From Alphaproteobacteria bacterium (lineage in GTDB: Bacteria; Pseudomonadota; Alphaproteobacteria; CALKHQ01), in NCBI GenBank assembly GCA_041396705.1, contig JAWKYB010000015.1, forward strand, positions 62,001-126,000: 64,000 nucleotides of DNA, read 5' to 3'. This document shows, one piece after another, positions 24,527 through 33,346 of this stretch. Position 1 is the first letter of the stretch. Every line of letters starts with the position of its first letter. The notes beneath the pieces are model-generated. The model worked only from the letters and a program-made list of their open reading frames with translations. It had not been told where the DNA came from and searched no databases. The position numbers were made by a program, and so were the translations under genes.

Positions 24527-27199
24527 TCAGCCGCCGAGCCGGCCGAGCGCCGCCGCGAGGCGCGCGCGCTGCTCCTGGGCGTCGGCCTGCCGGGTGCGCT
24601 GCTCGGCCACCACGTCCTCGGGGGCGCGCGCGAGGAACTGCGGGTTGTCGAGCTTCTTGGCGATCTTGGCGATCTCGTCGTCGAAACGGGACAGATCCTT
24701 GCGCAGCCGACCACGCTCCTGGTCCAGGTCGATGACGTCGCCCAGCGGCAGCACCACGGTGACCGCACCGACCACCGTCTGCGCCGCCGCACGGGTGTCG
24801 CCATCGCCGGCCGCGCCGGCGTGGGCCGTGACGGCCGACAGCCGCGCGACCCGCCGGATCAGCGCCTCGTTCTCGGCCAGCCGGGCGGCGACGGCCGCGT
24901 CGGCACCGTACAGGTGCGCGTTGAGCTCGGCCGACGGCGGGACGTTCAGTTCGGCCCGCACCGTGCGGATGGCCGAAACAAGGTCGACCACCCAGTTGAG
25001 CGTGCCGGCGGCGGTCTCGTCGACCAGGCCGAGGTCGGCATCGGGCCATGGCGCCGTGACCAGCAACCCGCCGTCGGCCGGGCCCAGCTGCTGCCAAAGT
25101 TCCTCGGTGACGAACGGCATGAACGGGTGCAGCAGGTGCAGGATGCGGCCCAGCGCCCAGGCCGTGGTCGCCCGGGTCTCCGCCACGTCGCGCGGATCGG
25201 CGTCGCCGCCTTGCAGGATCGGCTTGGTGAATTCCAGATACCAGTCGCAGAAGCTGTGCCACACGAAGTGGTAGACGGCACCGGCGGCCTGGTCGAACTT
25301 GAACTCCTCCAGCGCCCGGTCCACCGCGCCGATGCAGCGCATAGTCTCGCCGACGATCCACTTGTTGACCGCCAGGCCCACGCCGGCCGGCACGAACGCC
25401 GGGTCCGGCGCACAGCCGTTCATCTCGGTGAAGCGTGCCGCGTTCCACAGCTTGGTCGCGAAGTTGCGATAGCCGGCCACGCGTGCGGTCGACAGCCGGA
25501 TGTCGCGGCCCTGCGCCGCCATCGCCGCCAGCGTGAAGCGCAACGCGTCGGCGCCGAACTCGTCGATCAGCTCCAGCGGATCGATGATGTTGCCCTTCGA
25601 CTTCGACATCTTCGCGCCCTTCTCGTCGCGGACCAGGGCGTGGATGTAGACGGTGTGGAACGGCTCCTTCCGCATGAAATGCAGGCCCATCATCATCATC
25701 CGGGCGACCCAGAAGAAGATGATGTCGAATCCTGTGACCAGCACGTCGGTCTGGTAGTAGCGCTGCAGTTCCGGCGTCTCGTCGGGCCAGCCGAGCGTCG
25801 AGAACGGCCACAGCGCCGACGAGAACCAGGTGTCGAGCACGTCGGGGTCGCGTTCCAGCGTTGTCGGCGCGCCGTAGTGAGCGTCGGCCGCGGCCTGGGC
25901 CTCGCCCTCGGTCTCGGCGACGAACACGGTGCCGTCGGGGCCGTACCAGGCAGGAATGCGGTGGCCCCACCATAGCTGGCGCGACACGCACCAGGGCTGG
26001 ATGTTGTGCATCCACTCGTAATAGGTCTTGGTCCACTGCTCCGGCACGAAACGGGTGCGCCCCGCCTCGACCGCCGCGATCGCCGGCCGGGCCAGCGTTG
26101 CCGCGTCGACATACCACTGCTCGGTCAGATAGGGCTCGATCGGCACGCCGCCGCGGTCGCCATAGGGCACGGTGTGGACGTGATCCTCGATGCGGTCGAG
26201 CAGCCCCAGCGCCTCGATGTCGGCCACGACCGCCTTGCGCGCCTCATAGCGGTCCATGCCGCGATACTTCTCGGGCACGGCGTCGTTCAGCCGGGCGCGA
26301 ACGTCGAAGATGTTGATCATCTCCAGCCCGTGGCGCTTGCCGACCTCGAAGTCGTTGAAGTCGTGCGCAGGCGTCATCTTGACCGCGCCGGTCCCGGTCT
26401 CCGGGTCGGCATAGTCGTCGCCGACGATCGGAATCCGACGGCCGACCAGCGGCAGGATGCAGTGCTTGCCGATCAGGTGCCTATAGCGCGGGTCCTCGGG
26501 ATGCACGGCGACGCCGGTGTCACCCAGCATCGTCTCCGGACGCGTGGTCGCGACGACGAGCGAGACACCCGCCTCGCCCTCGACCGGATAGCGGAAGTGC
26601 CACATGTGCCCCTTGGTCTCGACCTGCTCGACCTCGAGGTCCGAGATCGCGGTCTCCAGCTTCGGGTCCCAGTTGACCAGCCGCTTGTCCTTGTAGATCA
26701 GGCCCTCGCGGTACAGCTGCACGAACACCTTGAGCACCGCCCGGCTCAGGCCCTCGTCCATGGTGAAGCGCTCGCGCGACCAGTCGCACGATGCGCCGAG
26801 CCGCCGCAGCTGGTTGATGATCAGACCGCCGGACTCCGCCTTCCAGGCCCAGACGCGCTCGATGAACGCCTCGCGCCCGAGCGAGCGGCGGTCCTCGTTC
26901 GAGCCGCTCGCCGCCAGTTGGCGCTCGACCACCATCTGGGTGGCGATACCGGCATGGTCGGTGCCCGGCTGCCACAGCACGTCGCGGCCCTGCATGCGCC
27001 GCCAGCGCACCAGCACGTCCTGCAGCGTGTTGTTGAGCGCATGGCCCATGTGCAGCGAACCGGTCACGTTCGGCGGCGGGATGACGATGGTGAACGGATC
27101 GCCGGCGCCCGCGCGGCCGCAGGCGAATGCGCCGGATTCCTCCTCGCGCGCATAGTGGCGCGCTTCGATCTCGGCGGGCGTGAAAGTCTTTTCGAGCAT
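24527..27199 (-). CDS. valS: Valine-tRNA ligase
   Basis: An 890-residue class I synthetase. The HIGH motif is PPPNVTGSLHMGH near residue 45, and the KMSKS loop is GAKMSKSKGNIIDP in the middle. The editing domain lies between them (TTRPETMLGDTGVAVHPED). The C-terminal coiled coil (DLDQERGRLRKDLSRFDDEIAKI) and a final Ala/Arg-rich segment are typical of ValRS. MLEKTFTPAEIE at 27199 matches the family start; an upstream ATG adds 17 non-conserved residues. It follows popZ by 135 nt, as in other alphaproteobacteria. Confidence 0.97.
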   Translation of the reverse strand: MLEKTFTPAEIEARHYAREEESGAFACGRAGAGDPFTIVIPPPNVTGSLHMGHALNNTLQDVLVRWRRMQGRDVLWQPGTDHAGIATQMVVERQLAASGSNEDRRSLGREAFIERVWAWKAESGGLIINQLRRLGASCDWSRERFTMDEGLSRAVLKVFVQLYREGLIYKDKRLVNWDPKLETAISDLEVEQVETKGHMWHFRYPVEGEAGVSLVVATTRPETMLGDTGVAVHPEDPRYRHLIGKHCILPLVGRRIPIVGDDYADPETGTGAVKMTPAHDFNDFEVGKRHGLEMINIFDVRARLNDAVPEKYRGMDRYEARKAVVADIEALGLLDRIEDHVHTVPYGDRGGVPIEPYLTEQWYVDAATLARPAIAAVEAGRTRFVPEQWTKTYYEWMHNIQPWCVSRQLWWGHRIPAWYGPDGTVFVAETEGEAQAAADAHYGAPTTLERDPDVLDTWFSSALWPFSTLGWPDETPELQRYYQTDVLVTGFDIIFFWVARMMMMGLHFMRKEPFHTVYIHALVRDEKGAKMSKSKGNIIDPLELIDEFGADALRFTLAAMAAQGRDIRLSTARVAGYRNFATKLWNAARFTEMNGCAPDPAFVPAGVGLAVNKWIVGETMRCIGAVDRALEEFKFDQAAGAVYHFVWHSFCDWYLEFTKPILQGGDADPRDVAETRATTAWALGRILHLLHPFMPFVTEELWQQLGPADGGLLVTAPWPDADLGLVDETAAGTLNWVVDLVSAIRTVRAELNVPPSAELNAHLYGADAAVAARLAENEALIRRVARLSAVTAHAGAAGDGDTRAAAQTVVGAVTVVLPLGDVIDLDQERGRLRKDLSRFDDEIAKIAKKLDNPQFLARAPEDVVAEQRTRQADAQEQRARLAAALGRLGG

Positions 27200-27334
27200 G
27201 TTCGGTCCGGTCTTGGCGTGTCGGCTGGTGGACGGTCGCGGCGCGGCCACGCTGTCGCACGGCCGGCGCGCGACGCGATTATCAAGTTTCGACGGTGGGC
27301 GGAAGCCCCGTGGCGGCAGGCTGTTGCGGCGCGG

Positions 27335-27940
27335 CTAGCGCCGTACCTGCTGCGCGAGCCGTTCGATCTCGCGGCGGACCAGGCGCTCGACCATCGGCGG
27401 CAGGTTCTGGTCCAGCCAGTCGCGCAGCATCGGTCGCAGCAACTGGCGGACGAGTTCCTCCACCGTCAGCCCGCCAATGTCCGATGCGCCGAGCTGGTCG
27501 GCGATCTTGCGCCCGGCGGCCGTCGTCAGCGCCGCCAGCGAGCCTGCCGCCATCGCTGCGGCGTGGTCGGAAAGGATGTTGCCGTCGTCGTCACCGGCCG
27601 CGGGCATGCCGGCATCCTCGGGCAGCAGCTCGGCCATCGGCGCCGGCTCGCGCGCCGCCGGCTGCGCCAGGTCGACCACCGTGCCGTCGTCGTCGACAAG
27701 GTCGGTCAGCTCAAGGACCTCGTCGTCCGGCTCCTCGTCCATGGCCTCGAGGACGACGTCCGGCTCCGGCTCGGGATCCGGCTCCAGGGCGTCCCGCTCC
27801 TCGATTTCGTCCTCGACAGGCTCCGGCACGGCCTGCGGCGCCGGTGCCTGGTCGCCGTCTCCGTCCTCCGAGATGATACGCCGGATGGAGGCGAGGATCT
27901 CCTCCATCGAAGGTTCTTGCTGGCCGTCAGCTGGGCTCAT
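27335..27940 (-). CDS. popZ: Polar organising protein PopZ (DUF2497 family)
   Basis: A 201-residue protein with the PopZ layout. The short N-terminal binding helix is in EPSMEEILASIRRIISED, the long middle part (residues about 30-125) is Asp/Glu/Pro-rich and disordered, and the C-terminal three-helix oligomerisation region is (TVEELVRQLLRPMLRDWLDQNLPPMVERLVRREIERL). In Caulobacter PopZ forms a polar matrix that anchors ParB-parS and recruits signalling proteins. Neighbourhood with valS, and with tolC and the methyltransferase upstream, matches related genomes. Confidence 0.93.
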   Translation of the reverse strand: MSPADGQQEPSMEEILASIRRIISEDGDGDQAPAPQAVPEPVEDEIEERDALEPDPEPEPDVVLEAMDEEPDDEVLELTDLVDDDGTVVDLAQPAAREPAPMAELLPEDAGMPAAGDDDGNILSDHAAAMAAGSLAALTTAAGRKIADQLGASDIGGLTVEELVRQLLRPMLRDWLDQNLPPMVERLVRREIERLAQQVRR

Positions 27941-27987
27941 CCGCGCCGCCTTCGTCTGCTGTATCGCTCGTCCTTCGCCGATCCGCC

Positions 27988-28017
27988 AAAATAGGCGAAG
28001 TCAAACGCAATGTCCAA
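27988..28017 (-). promoter_or_regulatory. Candidate promoter of popZ with overlapping inverted repeat
   Basis: On the minus strand TTGGAC and TATTTT are separated by 18 bases, with the -10 about 47 nt before the popZ start. An inverted repeat CTTCGCC..GGCGAAG (27973-27979 / 27994-28000) flanks the -10, so a repressor site is possible. Confidence 0.4.
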
Positions 28018-28064
28018 AACTGCCCAGAGCAATGCGGCCCGCGGGGCGACAGGTGCCGGCTGCG

Positions 28065-29435
28065 TCATTCGGTGCCGATCCACGCGTCCTTGACATCGTC
28101 GTAGTGCCCGGTGACGTCGTAGTAGGTGACCGGCAGGCCGAGCTGTGCCGCGGTCAGACCGCCGATGGCACGCGCCAGCGTGTAGGTGGCGATGACCTCG
28201 TCGCGCTGCGAACGCTCCACCGAAACCTGCGCGTTGAACAGCTCCTGCTCCGCGTCCAGCACGTCCAGGATCGTGCGCGTGCCCACGGTCGATTCCTGCC
28301 GGGTCCCCTCCAGCGCGATCTCCTGCGCGCGGACCGCCGCCTGGAACGATGTGATTGCCGCGCGCGCCGTCTGCAGCTGGTCCCAGGCCGCCGTCACCGC
28401 CTCCGTCACCAGCCGTTTGGCCTGGTCGAGGTCGCTCTGGCGCTGGCTCATCGTCTGCCGCGCCGCCCGGATCGCGGAATATTCCGCACCGCTCTGGTAG
28501 AGCGGAATCGACAGGATGGCGAGAATGGCCGCGCTGCGGCTTTCCGTGTTCGGCGTCGAGCTCTCATAGGCATAGCGGTATTCGCCCTGCAGCGAGAGGG
28601 TCGGCAGCAGGGTGGCGATCTGCGTGTCGATCGCATCGGTCGCCGCACGCAGGTTGAACTCGGCCGCGGCGATATCGGGATTGTTGGCGAGCGCGATGGC
28701 GATCGCGTCCTGGCGCGAGGCCGGCAGCCCGCTCAGCGCCCGCGGCCGCACCAGCTCGGCCGGCAGCGGCCCGATCACCTGCTCGTAGTTGGCGATCGAG
28801 GTGGTCAGTGCACCCTCGGCCTGGATCCGGTTGGCGACGGCGGATGCCAGCCGTGCCTCGGCCTGCGCCACGTCGGTCCGGGTCAGCTCTCCGACCTCGA
28901 ACCGATCCTGGGTCGCGCGCAGCTGTTCGCCCAGCACGCGTTCGTTGTTCTGGTTGAGCTGGAGCACGGCGGTATCGCGCACCACGTTGGCGAAGGCGGT
29001 GGCGGCGTCCAGCAGCACGGCCTGCTCGGTGGAGAACAGCTGGGCGCGGGCCGCCTGGACCACGTTCTTGGCCTGGTCGACCGTGGCGAGGATCGCGCCG
29101 TTGTTGAAGATCGGCTGATTGATCGTGACCGACCCCGCCCGCGGCTGCAGATCGACGCTGTTCTGGGTGGTGCGGTTCTCCGACGTCGCGTCGGTATAGC
29201 CGGCCTGCGCGTTGATGGTGACGGTCGGCCGCCAGCCGGACAGGGCCTGCGGCACCTGCTCGTCGGAGGCGCGCAGCGCCGCGCGCTGGGCGAGCAGGCG
29301 CGGATTGGTGGTGTAGGTCTGCGCCAGGGCGTCGACCAGGGTGTCGGCCGTTGCCGGAGCAAGCGGCGGCAGCGCCAGCAACGCCAACGCGGTCATGCCG
29401 CCGGCCAGACGCCGCACGGAACCCAGTCTCAGCAT
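28065..29435 (-). CDS. tolC: TolC family outer membrane efflux protein
   Basis: A 456-residue outer-membrane channel subunit. The signal peptide (MLRLGSVRRLAGGMTALALLALPP...) ends near ATA-DTL. Two repeated OEP halves are seen, each with long coiled-coil helices: one around AQLFSTEQAVLLDAATAFANVVRD, the other around VTEAVTAAWDQLQTARAA. The C-terminal GTRTILDVLDAEQELFNAQVSVERSQRD is a TolC signature. It trimerises to form the exit duct for type I secretion and RND pumps. The ATG at 29435 is preferred, as a longer reading lacks the signal sequence start. Confidence 0.94.
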   Translation of the reverse strand: MLRLGSVRRLAGGMTALALLALPPLAPATADTLVDALAQTYTTNPRLLAQRAALRASDEQVPQALSGWRPTVTINAQAGYTDATSENRTTQNSVDLQPRAGSVTINQPIFNNGAILATVDQAKNVVQAARAQLFSTEQAVLLDAATAFANVVRDTAVLQLNQNNERVLGEQLRATQDRFEVGELTRTDVAQAEARLASAVANRIQAEGALTTSIANYEQVIGPLPAELVRPRALSGLPASRQDAIAIALANNPDIAAAEFNLRAATDAIDTQIATLLPTLSLQGEYRYAYESSTPNTESRSAAILAILSIPLYQSGAEYSAIRAARQTMSQRQSDLDQAKRLVTEAVTAAWDQLQTARAAITSFQAAVRAQEIALEGTRQESTVGTRTILDVLDAEQELFNAQVSVERSQRDEVIATYTLARAIGGLTAAQLGLPVTYYDVTGHYDDVKDAWIGTE

Positions 29436-29591
29436 CACCGTCGCTCCCCTCGGGCTTCCAGGCACCGCGATGTCGACCCGATGGCGAGGCGCCCGGGCCG
29501 GCGAGGCTTTGCGTCCGCTTCGAGCAGACGAATCAACCGCTTAGCCGATGATCTTACGACACGCAAGCGGTTCGGCGTGGCTTCGGCCCGC

Positions 29592-30248
29592 TCAGAACAC
29601 GAAACCGGCCGCCGGCGTGAACGCCTCCAACCGCGGCGTGGCGGCGTCGTAGGCCGCGGTCTGCGAGATCGCGCCGGCGGATTTGACCACCAGCGTCATC
29701 CGTCCGGGGCCGTCGTCGGGCCGCAGGATGGCGACAAGCCGCCCGCCCTCGCCGAGCTGATCGATCAACGCCGGCGGAATCGCGGCCACCGCGCCCTCGA
29801 TCAGGATCACGTCGAACGGCGCATCGCTCGGCCGGCCGGCCGTCAGCGCACCGGTGACCACAACCGCGTTGCCGATGGCCAGGTCGGTCATCAGCTCGTT
29901 GGCGGCATCGGCCAGCTCGGCGCTGTCCTCCAGCGCGACGACGGTGTTGGCCAGCCGGGCCAGCACGGCGGTCGAATAGCCGGTGGCGCAGGCGATATCG
30001 AGCACGATGTCGCCGGGGCCGATCTCCGCCAGCTCGAGCATGCGGGCGAACACCATGGGCTCCAGCAGCGCGCGGCCCGCGCCGACCGGTACATCCTCGT
30101 CGACATAGGCCATCGGGCGGCTCGCCGCTGGCACGAACATCTCGCGCGGCGTCTGCGCGATCGCCTTCAGCACGGCGGCGTCGTTGACGTTGTTCGGCCG
30201 CAGCTGGCAATCGATCATGTTCTGGCGCGCGGTGGCGTAGTCGGTCAT
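29592..30248 (-). CDS. Protein-L-isoaspartate O-methyltransferase family protein
   Basis: A 218-residue SAM-dependent methyltransferase. It begins MTDYATARQNMIDCQLRPNNV, typical of the alphaproteobacterial PIMT-like protein found upstream of tolC. The SAM-binding region is IVLDIACATGYSTAVLA (family usually D-x-G-x-G-x-G; here the middle Gly is Cys-Ala) and is followed by FDVILIEGAVAAIP. Because the SAM motif is altered and another pcm lies at the window edge, this may be a paralogue with a different or regulatory role. The ATG at 30248 fits the family. Confidence 0.88.
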   Translation of the reverse strand: MTDYATARQNMIDCQLRPNNVNDAAVLKAIAQTPREMFVPAASRPMAYVDEDVPVGAGRALLEPMVFARMLELAEIGPGDIVLDIACATGYSTAVLARLANTVVALEDSAELADAANELMTDLAIGNAVVVTGALTAGRPSDAPFDVILIEGAVAAIPPALIDQLGEGGRLVAILRPDDGPGRMTLVVKSAGAISQTAAYDAATPRLEAFTPAAGFVF

Positions 30249-30450
30249 GACATCTGGCGCCTTGTCTGGCCATCGGGCGGGCGCAAACCGGAGTCCGGGG
30301 AGGCCGCGGCTCGCGTGCGCTAAATAATCAATGGCGGCGCAGGCCGCAAGCATGCTCAGGCCGCCGCCCCTCGCGCCACCCGCCGCCTTGACGATGGCGC
30401 CGGGCGAAGCCTATATCGAGCCGCGTCGGACGCGCGCAGCGTTCGCGCAT

Positions 30451-30524
30451 GGTCCGGTGGCAGAGTGGTTATGCAGAGGACTGCAAATCCTTGCACGTCG
30501 GTTCGATTCCGGCCCGGACCTCCA
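30451..30524 (+). tRNA. tRNA-Cys (GCA)
   Basis: A canonical cloverleaf of 74 nt with encoded CCA: acceptor GGTCCGG/CCGGACC, discriminator T, anticodon loop CTGCAAA with anticodon GCA, and T-loop TTCGATT. It matches bacterial tRNA-Cys almost base for base. Confidence 0.97.
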
Positions 30525-30707
30525 CTTTCGCCCCAGATCCGCAAAGGCGGGGCCGAATACCTCAGCCAGGCAGGCAGGCTGACCCGCCCGATACTACATT
30601 GACGGTCGGGCATTAACCCGATTTTGGGCACAATCGGTGCAGACTTTCGCCGCCCACAGTCCGCCGCAGCCTGCCCCCGCGGCCCCAGATTTCAAGAAGG
30701 ATCGCAG

Positions 30708-31511
30708 ATGAGTGACACCGTACAGGACCAGGCCACCGCTCCGGCTTCCGACGGGGCGCCGAGCGGCCTGCCGCCGCTCTATGGCAAGCCGGTGCTACTG
30801 GACGCCAACAAGCACGGCAACCTGTCGCTGAAGGAGAATGGCGGCTTCGGCTTCGCCCGCCACGCCAATGTGATGATGCTGAACGCGATCGAATTCGCGG
30901 CGGCCGCGCGCCACTATCCCATCGTGTTCGCCGGCGGCGACAATCCGGCCCCGGTGGTGATCCTGGGCATGCGCGCCGGCCACAACCTGTTCGTCGAGGC
31001 CGACGGCAGCTGGCGCGCCGGCGCCTACGTGCCGGCCTATGCACGCCGCTATCCGTTCATTTTCGCCGAGAGCCAGGACAAGACCAAGCTCGGCCTGTGC
31101 ATCGACCAGGACTCCGACCTGGTGGTCAACAGCGACGTGCGGCCGCTGTTCCGCAACGGCCAGCGCACCCAGGTGCTGGAGCGCGCGCTGGAGTTCTGCA
31201 CCAGCTTCCAGCGCGAGATCGAGCGCACGCGGCTGTTCACCGCGGCGCTGAAGGAGCACGACCTCTTGCGCGAGAACCGGGCCAACATCCGCATGACCAG
31301 CGGCGAGCAGCTGGCGATCACCGGCTTCCGCGTGATCGACGAGCAGAAATTCAACGCCCTGCCCGACGACGTGTTCCTCGACTGGCGCAAGAAGGGCTGG
31401 CTCGGCCTGATCTATGCACAGCTGCTGTCGACCGGCAGCTGGGCGGAGTTGATCGACCAGCAGGCCGCGAGCGCCGGCGCCGGCGCGGAGGTGACCGACG
31501 ATGCAGCTTGA
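30708..31511 (+). CDS. SapC family protein
   Basis: A 267-residue protein matching the SapC family (PF07277-type). It has PLYGKPVLLDANKHGNLSLKE near the start, HANVMMLNAIEFAAAARHYPIVFAGGDNPAPVVILGMR in the first third, and the typical AYVPAYARRYPFIFAE block. The family is named after an S-layer-associated gene but its biochemical role is unknown. No signal peptide is visible. The ATG at 30708 starts MSDTVQDQ; a longer upstream frame has no support. It overlaps the next gene by 11 nt, so the two are cotranslated. Confidence 0.9.
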   Translation: MSDTVQDQATAPASDGAPSGLPPLYGKPVLLDANKHGNLSLKENGGFGFARHANVMMLNAIEFAAAARHYPIVFAGGDNPAPVVILGMRAGHNLFVEADGSWRAGAYVPAYARRYPFIFAESQDKTKLGLCIDQDSDLVVNSDVRPLFRNGQRTQVLERALEFCTSFQREIERTRLFTAALKEHDLLRENRANIRMTSGEQLAITGFRVIDEQKFNALPDDVFLDWRKKGWLGLIYAQLLSTGSWAELIDQQAASAGAGAEVTDDAA

Positions 31512-32217
31512 TCTGGTTCGCGCCCTGGCGCTGGCCGGGGCATGCTGGCTCGGCGCCGCCGGCACGGCGCTGGCCGCCGGCAACGAGACGCTTGATCTCG
31601 ACACCGGCGAGGCGGCGACCGCCGTCGGAGCCGACGCCGCCGCCGCCGCGCAGCAGCCGGCAGAGCCGGCGACCATCGACGGCTTCCGCAGCGCCCGCTT
31701 CGGCATGACCGCCGACGAGGTCCGCGCCGCGATCGAGGCCGATTTCGGCGTCACGGCCGACCAGGTCGAGGCGGGCGAGAACGCGCTGGAGAAGACCACC
31801 AATCTACGCATCGCCGTGCCGGGCCTGATGCCGGAGGGCGGCACCGCGCGGGTCGTCTACATCTTCGGCTACGAGAGCCACAGCCTGATCCAGGTGAACA
31901 TCGTCTGGGGCGCGGCCGAGGATTCGACGCCGGACGGTATCCGCAACGCGGCCTCTTTGCTGGTCGGCTATTTCCGCGGCCAGGGCTATGACCCGGAGAA
32001 GACCGCGGTCGGCGTCCCGCTCGAGGGCGGCAACCTGCTCGCCTTCTATGCCGAGGACGCGGACGGCAGCAGCGTGACGCTGAGCATCGCCCAGCGCCAG
32101 GGCGAGGCGGCGGCCGAGGGCGAAGCCGCGCCCGAGGCCGCGCTGGTCATGCAGCTGGCCTATATCGCCGACTTCGCCAACCCGGACGTGTTCAAGCTGG
32201 CGCCGGGTTCCTTCTGA
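31501..32217 (+). CDS. Secreted hypothetical protein coupled to SapC-family gene
   Basis: A 238-residue protein with a signal peptide (hydrophobic stretch ending LAA-GNET). An Ala-rich segment is followed by a domain beginning IDGFRSARFGMTADEVRAAIEADFGV, a pattern seen in small periplasmic proteins that start with a GFRxxxFGMT..EV motif. A C-terminal beta-rich part follows. It overlaps the SapC gene by 11 nt behind a GGAGGTGA site, so the two probably act together. I do not recognise a specific function. Confidence 0.83.
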   Translation: MQLDLVRALALAGACWLGAAGTALAAGNETLDLDTGEAATAVGADAAAAAQQPAEPATIDGFRSARFGMTADEVRAAIEADFGVTADQVEAGENALEKTTNLRIAVPGLMPEGGTARVVYIFGYESHSLIQVNIVWGAAEDSTPDGIRNAASLLVGYFRGQGYDPEKTAVGVPLEGGNLLAFYAEDADGSSVTLSIAQRQGEAAAEGEAAPEAALVMQLAYIADFANPDVFKLAPGSF

Positions 32218-32249
32218 AGCCGGCCGGGCCTGCAAGGCATCGTCTGCAC

Positions 32250-32275
32250 GGGCCCGGCGCACATGCGTCGGGCCC
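32250..32275. terminator. Hairpin between convergent genes, possible bidirectional terminator
   Basis: GGGCCCGGCGCA and TGCGTCGGGCCC form a 12-position stem with one G-U pair around a 2-base centre, in the 86-bp gap between converging stops. The T-run is poor on both strands, so it may depend on Rho or act as an RNA 3' end. Confidence 0.5.
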
Positions 32276-32303
32276 GTCGCCTTTCCGGCGGGTCGACTTG
32301 CGC

Positions 32304-33242
32304 CTACAGGTGCGCCTTGTCCAGCACCATGTGGCAGCCTTTCTCGCCGTCCACCGTCTGGGTGACGTGCAGGTCGCCGACCAGCGAGCACAGCGCATAG
32401 GCCTGGTGACGGGTCAGCTGGGTTCGCCGGCAGACATGCGCGATCATCTGGCGCACAGCGATCCGCGCCGCCTCGTCGAGGTCGGCGTCCAGGCCGATGC
32501 TGATCAGCGTCGTCGCGGACTCGGCGAACGGATAGTCGTAATCCAGGTCCTTGCGCACCGTCAGGCGGAACCGGCCCGACATCGAAGTCTCGATCGCGGT
32601 CACGCAGACCTCGCCGTGACCCTGCACCGCGTGACCGTCGCCGGCGTAGAACAGGGCGCCGTCGTTGAACACCGGCAGGTACAGGGTGGTGCCGGGCTTC
32701 AGGTCCTTGTTGTCCATGTTGCCGCCGAACTTGCGCGGCTCCATCGCCGACAGCCGGCCCCAGTTCGGCGGCGGCGCCACCGCGTGGATGCCGAAGAACG
32801 GCTCCAGCGTCAGCTCCTTGCCCCAGGGCAGGGTCGCCACCCCGCGGTTGCGGTCGATCGGCGTGTGGAAGGTCTGCTGTTCCTCGAACTCGCCGGGCAG
32901 CGTGCCCTGCAGGGGATAGATCGCGGCATAGCCCCACCCGTCGGCCAGGCTGGCCTCCAGGATGTCGACCTGCAGCACGTCGCCCGGCGCCGCACCTTCG
33001 ACGTGGATCGGCCCGACGATCATGTGGCTGGTCGGCCCCGGCGTCAGCTTCGACATCGCGTCGAGGTGCCGCGGGTCGACCGTGGTGCGGTCCGGCGGCA
33101 GGTTCCGCTCGCGGCAGGCCGCCCAGGCGGTCAGCCCGACCGTGTCGCCCGACCGCACCCGCAGGATCGGATCGCGGAACGGGTCGAGCCAGCCCCAGGT
33201 GAAGGCTTCTGCCGTCGGCGCGATGTCGTGATGCTGTGCCAT
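32304..33242 (-). CDS. Acetamidase/formamidase family protein
   Basis: A 312-residue hydrolase of the FmdA/AmdA family, which releases ammonia from small amides. Family motifs are visible: GPIHVEGAAPGDVLQVDIL, PRKFGGNMDNKDL and YAGDGHAVQGHGEVCVTAIE (metal-binding His/Asp). The ATG at 33242 starts MAQHHDI; much longer upstream readings run antisense to nothing conserved. With the FAD monooxygenase upstream (104 nt) and the divergent amidohydrolase it suggests a small catabolic cluster for an amide or N-heterocycle. Confidence 0.9.
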   Translation of the reverse strand: MAQHHDIAPTAEAFTWGWLDPFRDPILRVRSGDTVGLTAWAACRERNLPPDRTTVDPRHLDAMSKLTPGPTSHMIVGPIHVEGAAPGDVLQVDILEASLADGWGYAAIYPLQGTLPGEFEEQQTFHTPIDRNRGVATLPWGKELTLEPFFGIHAVAPPPNWGRLSAMEPRKFGGNMDNKDLKPGTTLYLPVFNDGALFYAGDGHAVQGHGEVCVTAIETSMSGRFRLTVRKDLDYDYPFAESATTLISIGLDADLDEAARIAVRQMIAHVCRRTQLTRHQAYALCSLVGDLHVTQTVDGEKGCHMVLDKAHL

Positions 33243-33346
33243 GCCCCTGCCCCCTTCGCGACCGCCGCCAATCCGGCTGTCGCCTATGCGCCATGCAGCG
33301 GCCGGCGGCGGCGCACTGTCAAGCGGGGCGGTGGGTCGCCCCATCG

